NCBI RefSeq assembly: GCF_001375495.1
Contig: NZ_LN831058.1
Span: 1,446,768 to 1,510,767 of the forward strand
Length of the DNA: 64,000 nucleotides
From: Flaviflexus massiliensis
Lineage (GTDB): Bacteria; Actinomycetota; Actinomycetes; Actinomycetales; Actinomycetaceae
Direction of reading: 5' to 3'
The notes beneath the pieces are model-generated. The model saw nothing but the letters and a program-made list of their open reading frames with translations. It did no database searches and had not been told where the DNA came from. Position numbers and translations under genes: made by a program. Below, piece after piece: positions 43,256 through 51,585 of the stretch. Positions within the stretch are counted from its first letter, which is position 1, and every line of letters begins with the position of its first letter.

Positions 43256-44098
43256 ATGGGAATTATTGAAGCGGTCATTCTTGGCTTCGTTCAGGGACTG
43301 ACCGAGTTCCTGCCAATCTCTTCATCCGCGCATTTGCGCATCGTGGGGGAGCTGTTCCCTTCACTGGGGGATCCGGGAGTGACGTTCACGGCAGTGGTCC
43401 AGATCGGCACCGAACTGGCTGTCGTCCTCTATTTCCGCCACGATATTTGGCGGATTATTAAAGCTTGGTTCAACGCTTTGCCGTTCGGCCCGTGGAAGGA
43501 CCGCACGCCCGCGGATCCGCACGATGCTCGCATGGGCTGGATCGTGATAATTGGCACAATCCCGATTGTGGTGCTCGGTCTTTTCCTGGAAGACGCGATC
43601 GATTCCGTCTTCCGCAACCTCTACCTCACTGCCCTCATGCTCGCCCTATTTGCGGTGTTTTTGGGCCTCGCAGACCGCCTCGGCAAGCAGCGCCTAGGCG
43701 AAACTGATCTGTCGATGAAGGACGGCCTGATCCTGGGCTTTGCCCAATCAATGGCACTGATTCCCGGTGTTTCTCGTTCGGGTGGCACGATCACGATCGG
43801 CTTGCTTTTGGGATACACGAGGGAAGCTGCGGCACGCGTTTCCTTCCTGCTCGCAATTCCTGCGGTGCTCGGCTCGGGACTTTACCGACTGATTTCTGAC
43901 GATGGTTCCGGCCCTCAAGTTGGAGCCACACCCACGCTCGTGGCAACTGTGGTGTCCTTCATTGTTGGTTACATAGTCATCGTCTGGTTCCTTAAGCTGA
44001 TCTCAACCAAGTCTTATCTCCCGTTCGTTCTCTATCGCCTGACACTCGCCGCAGTCGTCGTTGCTCTGCTGGCAATGGGCGTGCTGGAGGCACTGTGA
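43256..44098 (+). CDS. uppP: undecaprenyl-diphosphate phosphatase UppP
   Basis: 280 residues, about seven to eight membrane helices. The two signature motifs are GLTEFLPISSSAHL (near 17-30) and FAQSMALIPGVSRSGGTIT (about 161-180). It recycles the lipid carrier of peptidoglycan and envelope glycan synthesis by removing one phosphate outside the membrane. The gene stop overlaps a GTG in the mshC frame, and the two are probably cotranscribed. Confidence 0.95.
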   Translation: MGIIEAVILGFVQGLTEFLPISSSAHLRIVGELFPSLGDPGVTFTAVVQIGTELAVVLYFRHDIWRIIKAWFNALPFGPWKDRTPADPHDARMGWIVIIGTIPIVVLGLFLEDAIDSVFRNLYLTALMLALFAVFLGLADRLGKQRLGETDLSMKDGLILGFAQSMALIPGVSRSGGTITIGLLLGYTREAAARVSFLLAIPAVLGSGLYRLISDDGSGPQVGATPTLVATVVSFIVGYIVIVWFLKLISTKSYLPFVLYRLTLAAVVVALLAMGVLEAL

Positions 44099-44112
44099 CC
44101 AGAAAGGTTTCT

Positions 44113-45336
44113 ATGCGTTCGTGGCCGGCTCCGCAAGTCCCCTCTCTGCCGGGGACTGCGCCCACCTTGCGTGTACTCGACACTCGTACTGGAGAGCGGG
44201 TGTCCGTAACCGGTTCGGATGCCAATCTGTACGTATGCGGGATTACCCCGTACGACGCGACCCATCTCGGTCATGCCTTCACCTACGTATCGTTCGATAT
44301 TCTGGTGCGCACGTGGTTGGACGCCGGACTCAACGTGAACTACGCCCAGAACATCACCGACATTGATGATCCGCTGTTCGAACGTGCCGAAGAAACCGAT
44401 GTGTCGTGGCGGGAGCTGGCCGATTCTCAGATTGAGCTCTTCCGTACGGACATGGAGACCCTCAACGTCATCCCACCCACCAACTGGGTTGCTGTATCCG
44501 AGATTATTGATCCTCTCGTTGACGAAGTGAAGGAACTGATCGAGGAAGGCCGCGCATACGGCCTCACCGAGGACGGCCGCACCGACTACTACCTCGAGAC
44601 GAGCGACGACGACTATCGTTCCTACCACCTGGAGGGCATGGATCTCATTTCAGTGTTCCGGGAAAACGGGGGAGACCCCGACCGTCCGGGCAAGAAGCAT
44701 CCGCTCGACCCGATCATCTGGAAGGGCGTCAAGGACGGCGACTTCCAGTCCGAAGGAGCTCGGGCAGGTGCGTGGCGTCCGGGCTGGCACATCGAATGCG
44801 CTCTCATCGGACGCGACTACCTGGGCGAGACGGTCGATATTCAGGGCGGCGGCGCCGACCTTGTCTTCCCGCACCAGGAAATGTCGCTGCTGCACATGGC
44901 TGACTTCCACCCCGAGGTCAACGTGCGGGGGCAGATGAACATCGGCATGGTCGCCTTCGAGGGCCACAAGATGAGCAAATCGCTCGGCAACCTCGTCCTC
45001 GTTTCCCGTCTCCTGCAACGTGGTTTTGAACCCATGGTGGTGCGTCTCGTACTTCTTGGTCACCTGTGGAACTCGGACTGGGAGTACACGGATGAGGACC
45101 TGGACCGTGCCGAGCGCCGGTTGACCCGCTGGCGTCGCGTTCACCACACGGGTGGTGCCGGTGCCGCGGAACTTCTGGCCAAGGTCCGCGAACGGCTCTC
45201 CGACAATCTCGACACCCCGGGCGCCCTCGCGGTGATCGATGAGTGGGCGGAAACGAACGAATACAACGACGACCGCGATGGTGCCGCACTGTTCAAGGAC
45301 ATGTGCCAGGCACTCCTGGGAGTCAGCCTGTCGTGA
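44113..45336 (+). CDS. mshC: cysteine-1-D-myo-inosityl-GlcN ligase MshC (mycothiol synthesis)
   Basis: 407 residues. CysRS-like class I ligase: ITPYDATHLGHAFTY (HxGH) and HKMSKSLGN (KMSKS), and a Cys-containing zinc site (YVCGITPYD, HIECALIG). It joins cysteine to GlcN-Ins in mycothiol formation; the N-terminus MRSWPAPQVPSLPG matches the mycobacterial enzyme (MQSWYCPPVPVLPG), so ATG 44113 with AGAAAGG upstream is preferred over the GTG at 44095 that overlaps uppP. Mycothiol is the main thiol of this group. A MauE-like gene overlaps its stop. Confidence 0.95.
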   Translation: MRSWPAPQVPSLPGTAPTLRVLDTRTGERVSVTGSDANLYVCGITPYDATHLGHAFTYVSFDILVRTWLDAGLNVNYAQNITDIDDPLFERAEETDVSWRELADSQIELFRTDMETLNVIPPTNWVAVSEIIDPLVDEVKELIEEGRAYGLTEDGRTDYYLETSDDDYRSYHLEGMDLISVFRENGGDPDRPGKKHPLDPIIWKGVKDGDFQSEGARAGAWRPGWHIECALIGRDYLGETVDIQGGGADLVFPHQEMSLLHMADFHPEVNVRGQMNIGMVAFEGHKMSKSLGNLVLVSRLLQRGFEPMVVRLVLLGHLWNSDWEYTDEDLDRAERRLTRWRRVHHTGGAGAAELLAKVRERLSDNLDTPGALAVIDEWAETNEYNDDRDGAALFKDMCQALLGVSLS

Positions 45337-45803
45337 GCATCGCGGCCCTCCTCTGGGCCCTGATTCTCGCACTGTCGGCCGCCACCAGCGTCAGGGGAAT
45401 GCCACGATCGATGCTGGGGCAGATGCGGGACCTGCATCTGCCCTCACCCCTCATGAGGCCGGCTGTTGCATGGGCGCACCTAGCCACTCAGCTTCTGCTC
45501 GTTGTGGGACTCGTCTTTGCTCGCGGCATCACTGCCTGGGTGGTAGGCGGTGCAGGAGTTCTTCTCGCAGCGATCTATCTGGTGCTCATTATCCGGGCCA
45601 GGGGGAGCGTGTGCGCGTGCCTGTCAGTCAGGCCCCGCCCGATCACGAATCTGACCGTGCTGCGAAACGTGGCAATTCTCGTGCTTGCGATCATGGGGCT
45701 GGGCTGGACCTACACGGGACTGGTCGAGCTCCTTGCCTTTGTTCCCTTTGCCGTTGTCATCGCCTGCGAAGTGGTATCAGCATCACGCCACTACCGCGTA
45801 TAG
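45333..45803 (+). CDS. MauE-like four-helix membrane protein
   Basis: 156 residues from the GTG that overlaps the mshC stop (GTGA). Four hydrophobic segments, with PRSMLGQMRDL and RPRPITNLTVLRNVAIL as in the MauE/DoxX-like family, and a CxC pair in SVCACLSV between helices 2 and 3. MauE proteins are linked with disulfide formation in methylamine dehydrogenase. Here translational coupling to the mycothiol ligase suggests a thiol-redox role, but this is inferred from context only. Confidence 0.75.
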   Translation: MSIAALLWALILALSAATSVRGMPRSMLGQMRDLHLPSPLMRPAVAWAHLATQLLLVVGLVFARGITAWVVGGAGVLLAAIYLVLIIRARGSVCACLSVRPRPITNLTVLRNVAILVLAIMGLGWTYTGLVELLAFVPFAVVIACEVVSASRHYRV

Positions 45804-45856
45804 TCACGCCTTCAACAGCGTGAAACCTGTCTGGTTAGGCGTTAGTTTGGTTCTGC

Positions 45857-46684
45857 TTAAGTTAGAGCAACCCTTCTGAGCTTCGCGACGCCCTCCTCGC
45901 TCATGGGTGGTTCCTGACCACCAAAGGCTGGGCAGATGTCCTTGAAATTGCACCAGTCGCACAGTTTTGAGGTGCGGGGCGGGAACTGCCCCTGATCGAG
46001 GCAGTCCAGGATCTGATTCCAGATCCCGACGATGTTCTCTTCGACCTGGGTGCTGTCGTTTGCGTCAGTCCAGTAGGTCAGAGTTGAGTCCGAACCGAGG
46101 TAGATGATCTGGGACTGGAGTGGTTCTTTGTCCTGGTCGTACTTGAGGAGCAGACCGTACGCTCTCATCTGGAACAGTGCCTCGTTCTGATACATCGGCC
46201 CGGGCATCTTCCCCGTCTTATAGTCCACGACCCTCAAGTCACCCGATGGCGCAACATCGACACGGTCAATAACACCGCGGAAACGGATCCCCGAGTCCAG
46301 CTCAACGGTGATCATCCGTTCCCGATTGGAACGGGAGGGATTGAGCATGGTCGGATTTTCCCGATTGAAATACGTGCGCACCAGGTTCCGTGCCGAATCC
46401 AGCCACTCACTGAAAGACTCTTCTTCAAACAGCTTCTGAACTTCGGGATCGCGTTCAACCAGAGCGGCCCACTGCGGCTCCAGAAGATTGGTTGCCTGAT
46501 GAACGGTGCGATCCTGGGCAGGCAGATCGAACAGGTGCTCGAGTACGGAATGGACGAGGGTGCCCTTCGTGGCGGCCGACGAGGGCGGCTCGGGAATCCT
46601 GTCGATCACCCGGTAACGGAACTTGAGCGGGCACTGCTTGAAGTCATTCAGTCGAGATACTGAAAGAGCTGGTTGGTAACGCAT
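45857..46684 (-). CDS. RecB-like PD-(D/E)XK nuclease with iron-sulfur cysteines
   Basis: 275 residues. Nuclease core: GTLVHSVLEHLF, FRGVIDRVDVA, VVDYKTGK (the D-Ex K metal site) and Q-rich helix ALFQMRAYGLLL. Four cysteines, Cys18 and three in the C-terminal LCDWCNFKDICPAF, suit a 4Fe-4S cluster as in AddB/Cas4. The same gene sits beside trmI and the Pup genes in M. tuberculosis (Rv2119). Likely a DNA-repair exonuclease. Convergent with the MauE-like gene and divergent from trmI. Confidence 0.9.
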   Translation of the reverse strand: MRYQPALSVSRLNDFKQCPLKFRYRVIDRIPEPPSSAATKGTLVHSVLEHLFDLPAQDRTVHQATNLLEPQWAALVERDPEVQKLFEEESFSEWLDSARNLVRTYFNRENPTMLNPSRSNRERMITVELDSGIRFRGVIDRVDVAPSGDLRVVDYKTGKMPGPMYQNEALFQMRAYGLLLKYDQDKEPLQSQIIYLGSDSTLTYWTDANDSTQVEENIVGIWNQILDCLDQGQFPPRTSKLCDWCNFKDICPAFGGQEPPMSEEGVAKLRRVALT

Positions 46685-46736
46685 GTGACTAGCCTAGCGA
46701 AGGGACGGTGAGGAACAGTCGGTAGACTGGTCCACT

Positions 46737-47828
46737 GTGACTATTCATCCCTCAGGTGCCGACCGGCGACGCGGCCCCTTCCGTGCGGGAGAGCGAGTGC
46801 AGCTCACCGATGTGAAGGGCAGAAAATATACCACCATGCTCACCCACGACGGCTACTTCCAGTCCGGACGCGGCAGGCTCCGACACAGCGCCATCATTGG
46901 CCAGCCGGAAGGCTCCGTGCTGGATACGAATGACGGGCACCGGCTCCTCGCGCTCCGCCCCCTTATCAGCGACTACGTCCTCTCCATGCCACGCGGTGCC
47001 ACACCCATCTACCCCAAAGACGCAGCCCAGATCATTTCCGTGGCAGACGTGTTCCCGGGCGCAAAGGTTGTTGAGGCAGGCGTTGGTTCGGGTGCGCTCA
47101 CACTCTCGCTCCTGGAAGCCACCGGACCGGACGGTCACGTTCATTCCGTTGAGCGGCGCGAAGAATTTGCCACCATCGCCGTCGGCAATGTCGAAAGCTG
47201 GTATGGGGACACGATTCCGCCGTGGACTGTGGAACTCGGTGACCTGAACGACGTGCTGAGGGATATGGAAGCCCAGTCCGTCGATCACGTGTTACTGGAC
47301 ATGCTCGCCCCCTGGGAGAACCTCGACGAAGCTGTTCGCGTGCTTCGTCCCGGAGGTGTCATTCTCGCGTACGTCGCTACGACCACGCAAATGTCACGAT
47401 TCGTTGAAGACCTGCGGAAAACCTTTTCTTTCACGGAAGCCGAAGCAACAGAAACTTTGGTGCGTACGTGGCACTTGGAGGGGTTGGCCGTCCGTCCGGA
47501 TCACCGGATGGTTGCGCACACCGGATTCCTCATCACGGCACGCAGGCTCGCACCCGGAAGCGAACCGCTGCTGGAGAAGCGACGTCCTGCGAAACTTGCC
47601 TATTCGGACACCATGCCATGGGAAGACGAGAGCCCCCCTCCCATGACCGAGCCCGAGATGTCTCCCAAGAAGCTCCGCAGGGTGCTGCGCGACATCAATC
47701 AGCGGCGCCTCATGGAACAAACCGGCTCCTCTCACATCCCCGAAGAGGACGAAAACGCCGATCAGCTCCCCGACGTCGCTACGGCCGATCCGGATAGCGA
47801 TAACGAAGAAACGAACGAGCGCCGCTGA
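46737..47828 (+). CDS. trmI: tRNA (adenine-58-N1)-methyltransferase TrmI
   Basis: 363 residues. N-terminal beta domain (GPFRAGERVQLTDVKGRKYTTML), then the SAM site VVEAGVGSGALTLSLLEATG and a catalytic-domain DLNDVL/DMLAPWENLDEAV region typical of bacterial TrmI. A long acidic C-terminal tail (about 70 residues) replaces the usual end. GTG start. It methylates A58 in tRNA T-loops. It lies upstream of mpa, as in mycobacteria (Rv2118c), separated by 357 bases. Confidence 0.93.
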   Translation: MTIHPSGADRRRGPFRAGERVQLTDVKGRKYTTMLTHDGYFQSGRGRLRHSAIIGQPEGSVLDTNDGHRLLALRPLISDYVLSMPRGATPIYPKDAAQIISVADVFPGAKVVEAGVGSGALTLSLLEATGPDGHVHSVERREEFATIAVGNVESWYGDTIPPWTVELGDLNDVLRDMEAQSVDHVLLDMLAPWENLDEAVRVLRPGGVILAYVATTTQMSRFVEDLRKTFSFTEAEATETLVRTWHLEGLAVRPDHRMVAHTGFLITARRLAPGSEPLLEKRRPAKLAYSDTMPWEDESPPPMTEPEMSPKKLRRVLRDINQRRLMEQTGSSHIPEEDENADQLPDVATADPDSDNEETNERR

Positions 47829-48185
47829 GTTTTCTGATCCGAGCACAAGGTCCGATCTCCGAGCACGAGAGCCAAACTCCGGGCACAAGTTCCGGGTACA
47901 GAATACTGTGACAAGAACCGTGTGCGGGGTTTGGGGCGGCATTGCCGGTGGTGCATGACAGGTGTGCCGGTGTGTGTGGTTGAGAGTTTGCAGCGCGCGA
48001 TACCTACTCCTATGGAAACCAAGGTGGTGCCTGTCCACCATGCCAGCACTCCGAAGGCCCACCAACGCATAAGGAGTATGCTCGAGGAATATTGTCCAGG
48101 TGGTGTCCGCTCAGGCGTGGGCTGACCCACGTCGACACGTGCCTGGAGCTGCGAGATACTGGAATGACCAGATGAGAGGAAGTTG
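47829..48185. other. intergenic region between trmI and mpa
   Basis: Begins with three 20-bp tandem units; the remainder has no credible ORF and holds the upstream region of mpa with the GAGAGGAAG ribosome-binding site. Confidence 0.6.
47838..47897. repeat. three 20-bp tandem units, possible insertion-sequence end
   Basis: Units at 47838-47857, 47858-47877 and 47878-47897, each starting TCCGRGCACRAG. No transposase is next to them. The arrangement looks like the repeated binding sites at IS21-type ends. Confidence 0.45.
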
Positions 48186-49853
48186 ATGAGCTCAGCGAGC
48201 AGTACGAACGAGCAGGTGACGCTCCTCATCCGTCAGAATGAGAAGCTGGCCGCGGCACTTGCCGGGGCTCGTGAGGAACTGAAGAAGATGGACGAGCGGC
48301 TCGAAGCACTCGCCTCCCCGCCCAGCCCCTACGGCATCTTCATCTCCTCCGCACTCGACAACACCGCACGGATCCTCCTGAGCGGGCGGTACATGCAGGT
48401 GACCGTTGATCGCGGTGCGGGAACGCTCCGCCCCGGGCAAATCCTCCGCATGTCAGAGCAGCTCGTCGTCCTGGAAGGTCTCGGATTCCCCGAGACCGGT
48501 GATGTTGTGACCGCCAAGCTCATCATCGGCAAGGACCGGGTCCTCGTGACTACGAACCATGCCGAGCAGGTACTCCGCATCGCCGACCCACTCATCGCAC
48601 AAAATATTCGACCCGGCGATTCACTCCGTGCCCACCTCGAGTACGGCTTCGTGTACGAACTGCTCGAAAGGCCGGATGTCGAAGAGCTCCTGCTCGAAGA
48701 AATCCCCGACATCTCCTACTCCGACATTGGCGGACTCGGTCCCCAGATCGAACAGATCCGAGACTCGGTCGAAATGCCGTTCGAGCACCCCGAGCTCTAC
48801 CGTGACCACGGACTCAAACCACCGAAGGGCGTTCTTCTCTACGGGCCTCCCGGATGCGGAAAGACACTCATCGCCAAGGCCGTCGCCACGAGCCTCGCTG
48901 ACACGACGGGTGACGACCGCGCCTACTTCCTCAACGTCAAAGGCCCCGAACTCCTCGACAAGTACGTCGGTGAAACCGAACGCCAGATCCGAGAGATCTT
49001 TGAGCGCGCTCGTGAACGAGCTTCGGGCGGATACCCGGTCGTCATTTTCTTTGACGAGATGGAAGCTCTCTTCCGGACCCGTGGTAGCGGTGTGTCCTCC
49101 GATGCGGAGACAACGATCGTGCCTCAGTTGCTTGCGGAGATTGATGGCGTTGAATCGCTTGATAATGTGATCGTCATCGGTGCCTCCAACCGCGAGGACA
49201 TGATCGACCCCGCGATCCTGCGCCCCGGACGCCTCGATATCAAGATCCGGATCGAACGACCCACGCGCGACGGTGCTGCCGACATCATGGCCAAGTACCT
49301 GACCGCGGACCTGCCGATCCACGAAACCGAACTGGCCCGCAACGGATCGCCGCAGGGGGCAGTCTCCGCGATGATCAACACGGCCATCGATGCTCTCTTC
49401 GCTCGCGTGCCAGAAACCGAGTACGTCGAGATCACGTATGCCGATGGTGCAATCGAAACCCTCTACCTTTGCGACTTTGCCTCCGGCGCGATGATCGCGG
49501 GTCTCGTTGATCGAGCCAAGACCCTTGCCATCAAGGAACTGCTCAACACCGGCGAGCGCGGGATCAAGACTCAGCACCTGCTGACAGCGCTCGACCAGGA
49601 GATCCGCCAGAACGAAGACATCGCTGGTGTCACGAACCCGGATGAATGGGCCAGGGTTAATGGACGCCCGAACCGCCGCGTCACCTTCGTTCGCTCCCTC
49701 GCGGGCCAGCACCAGGCCCGGCAGGAACTGGAACCCGCATCAAACGCAAGGGCACACGGCGCGGATCACGCTTCGGGTGGTAGGAGTGAGGGTGACGACC
49801 TTTCGTCGCCCGCGCATTCGTTTGAAGGTGTTGATTGGGGAGGGAAGCTGTGA
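48186..49853 (+). CDS. mpa: Mpa/ARC AAA+ ATPase of the Pup system
   Basis: 555 residues. N-terminal coiled coil (IRQNEKLAAALAGAREELKKMDERLEAL), two OB folds, then the AAA domain with Walker A GPPGCGKT at about 220-227 and Walker B VIFFDEMEAL at about 286-295. The ATPase unfolds pupylated proteins. In mycobacteria it ends in GQYL, which docks to the 20S proteasome; here it ends DWGGKL with no tyrosine at the penultimate position. Together with the missing prcBA, this suggests function without a proteasome. The start is the second of two codons TTG-ATG. Its stop overlaps the dop GTG. Confidence 0.92.
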   Translation: MSSASSTNEQVTLLIRQNEKLAAALAGAREELKKMDERLEALASPPSPYGIFISSALDNTARILLSGRYMQVTVDRGAGTLRPGQILRMSEQLVVLEGLGFPETGDVVTAKLIIGKDRVLVTTNHAEQVLRIADPLIAQNIRPGDSLRAHLEYGFVYELLERPDVEELLLEEIPDISYSDIGGLGPQIEQIRDSVEMPFEHPELYRDHGLKPPKGVLLYGPPGCGKTLIAKAVATSLADTTGDDRAYFLNVKGPELLDKYVGETERQIREIFERARERASGGYPVVIFFDEMEALFRTRGSGVSSDAETTIVPQLLAEIDGVESLDNVIVIGASNREDMIDPAILRPGRLDIKIRIERPTRDGAADIMAKYLTADLPIHETELARNGSPQGAVSAMINTAIDALFARVPETEYVEITYADGAIETLYLCDFASGAMIAGLVDRAKTLAIKELLNTGERGIKTQHLLTALDQEIRQNEDIAGVTNPDEWARVNGRPNRRVTFVRSLAGQHQARQELEPASNARAHGADHASGGRSEGDDLSSPAHSFEGVDWGGKL

Positions 49854-51409
49854 CCGTTCGCCGCGTCATCGGTACCGAAACCGAGTTTGGGATCCTGGCA
49901 GACCAGCCGATCAATCCGATCCAATATTCCGCCTACATTGTCGACGCGTACGCGAGCGCCGGTGAGGGAAGTCCGTCCGGCCCCATCCGGTGGGACTATC
50001 GGGGTGAGGATCCGTTGAACGATGCTCGCGGCTACCGCATTGAGCGAGCAGCTGCCGATCCGTCCATGCTCACCGATAATCCGAATGCCATGGCGCCATC
50101 GGGCCCGACGAGCGTGCGGCGTCCAAGCGAGGCGGAACTGGAGTTGCCGCGCGCCTCCAACACCGTCCTCACCAACGGCGCCCGCTTCTATGTTGATCAT
50201 GCTCACCCTGAGTATTCGGGCCCCGAAACTCTTGGTCCACTCGATGCGGTGCTGTACGACAGGGCGGGGGAGCACATCGCACGGGACGCGATGGATATCC
50301 TTGCCGGGCAGGGCACGCAGGCCACGCTGTATAAGAACAATGTTGACGGTAAGGGCGCGACCTACGGTTCGCACGAAAACTACCTCGTCGATCGCAACGT
50401 CGATTTTGATGATCTCGTTGCCGCACTGGTTCCCTTCTTTGTCACCCGCCCGGTCCTGTGCGGAGCGGGACGCGTTGGCCTTGGTCAACGATCCGAGGAG
50501 CCGGGGTTCCAGATCTCTCAGCGTGCAGACTACGTCGAGAACGATATTGGGCTGGAAACGACCTTTAATCGCCCTATCATCAACACCCGCGACGAACCGC
50601 ATGCCGCATCAAACTGGCGCCGCCTCCACGTGATAGGTGGGGACGCGAACCTGTTCGATTACTCGAACTTCCTCAAGTTCGGCACCACGTCGGCTGTGCT
50701 GTGGTTGCTTGAGAACGGGGGAGCGGGCCTCGAGCTCGATTCCCTCGCTATTGCGAGCCCGGTGTGGGAGACGCAGGAAGTCTCTTACGACACGAGCCTC
50801 ACCCACAAGATCGCACTCCGGGATGGTAGTAGTGCGACGGCACTGGAAATCCAGGCTCACTACGCTCGTATGTGCCGCACCGCCATGACCGCAGCCGGCG
50901 AACTCGATGACGAAACCCGCTTCCTGCTCGACACGTGGGACGAGGTGATTGAATTGCTTTCTACCGACGTGTATTCGGCCGCGAGCAAGATCGAGTGGGT
51001 GGCGAAGATGCAGATGCTCGAGGGGCTTCGTTCGCGCGGCAACCTCCCCTGGAATGATCCCAAGGTCGTGGCTTTCGACCTGCAGTGGCACGATCTGAGG
51101 GCTGGACGTTCGATCGTGGACCGCCTCGATCGGGCCGGACGTATCGATCGTCTCTTCACACCAGATCAAGTCTTTAACGCGGCGACGAACCCGCCGGAGA
51201 ACACTCGCGCATTCGTGCGCGGTTCCCTGATCAAGACCTATCCCGGTCAGGTGCATGCCGCATCGTGGGATTCGATCACGGTTGAGACGGGGGAGGAATC
51301 CCTCCTGCGTATCCCGACCTTGAACCCCCTGGCAGGAACGAAGGAACTCGTTGGTGATGCACTGAATGCACCGACGATCGCAACTTTTCTTAACACACTG
51401 AGGAGCTAG
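49850..51409 (+). CDS. dop: depupylase / Pup deamidase Dop
   Basis: 519 residues, glutamine-synthetase-like fold. N-terminal IGTETEFGI has the catalytic Glu-type motif, and the Dop-specific loop (about 44-85, NDARGYRIERAAADPSM) distinguishes it from PafA. It converts the C-terminal Gln of Pup to Glu and also removes Pup from targets. GTG start overlapping the mpa stop (GTGA); pup follows two bases after its stop. Confidence 0.95.
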   Translation: MTVRRVIGTETEFGILADQPINPIQYSAYIVDAYASAGEGSPSGPIRWDYRGEDPLNDARGYRIERAAADPSMLTDNPNAMAPSGPTSVRRPSEAELELPRASNTVLTNGARFYVDHAHPEYSGPETLGPLDAVLYDRAGEHIARDAMDILAGQGTQATLYKNNVDGKGATYGSHENYLVDRNVDFDDLVAALVPFFVTRPVLCGAGRVGLGQRSEEPGFQISQRADYVENDIGLETTFNRPIINTRDEPHAASNWRRLHVIGGDANLFDYSNFLKFGTTSAVLWLLENGGAGLELDSLAIASPVWETQEVSYDTSLTHKIALRDGSSATALEIQAHYARMCRTAMTAAGELDDETRFLLDTWDEVIELLSTDVYSAASKIEWVAKMQMLEGLRSRGNLPWNDPKVVAFDLQWHDLRAGRSIVDRLDRAGRIDRLFTPDQVFNAATNPPENTRAFVRGSLIKTYPGQVHAASWDSITVETGEESLLRIPTLNPLAGTKELVGDALNAPTIATFLNTLRS

Positions 51410-51411
51410 CC

Positions 51412-51585
51412 ATGCAGGAAAGAATCAGTAAGCAAACACAGACGCAGAAGAACGCACCCCAGGAGGTGCAGGCGAAGTCCATCGAACACGAAGGCATCGA
51501 TTCACTGCTGGACGAGATCGATTCCGTGCTCGAAACCAACGCTGAAGCATTCGTGCAGGGCTTCGTCCAAAAGGGCGGACAGTGA
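51412..51585 (+). CDS. pup: prokaryotic ubiquitin-like protein Pup
   Basis: 57 residues. Starts MQERISKQTQ, has the central helix HEGIDSLLDEIDSVLETNAEAFV and ends VQKGGQ: a C-terminal GGQ, so deamidation by Dop is required before ligation. ATG preceded by GAGGAG. Its stop overlaps the GTG of pafA (GTGA). It is the smallest gene of the four-gene pupylation cluster. Confidence 0.95.
   Translation: MQERISKQTQTQKNAPQEVQAKSIEHEGIDSLLDEIDSVLETNAEAFVQGFVQKGGQ

Noticed and set aside
47762-48229. 155-residue minus-strand ORF spanning the trmI-mpa gap
   Set aside because: Overlaps the ends of both neighbours and includes the tandem repeat; no recognisable domain or ribosome-binding site.
48621-49712. 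363-residue minus-strand ORF
   Set aside because: Lies wholly inside mpa on the other strand; no motif.
51412-51585. prcBA between pup and pafA
   Set aside because: The genes overlap by four bases, so there is no space; only pup is present.
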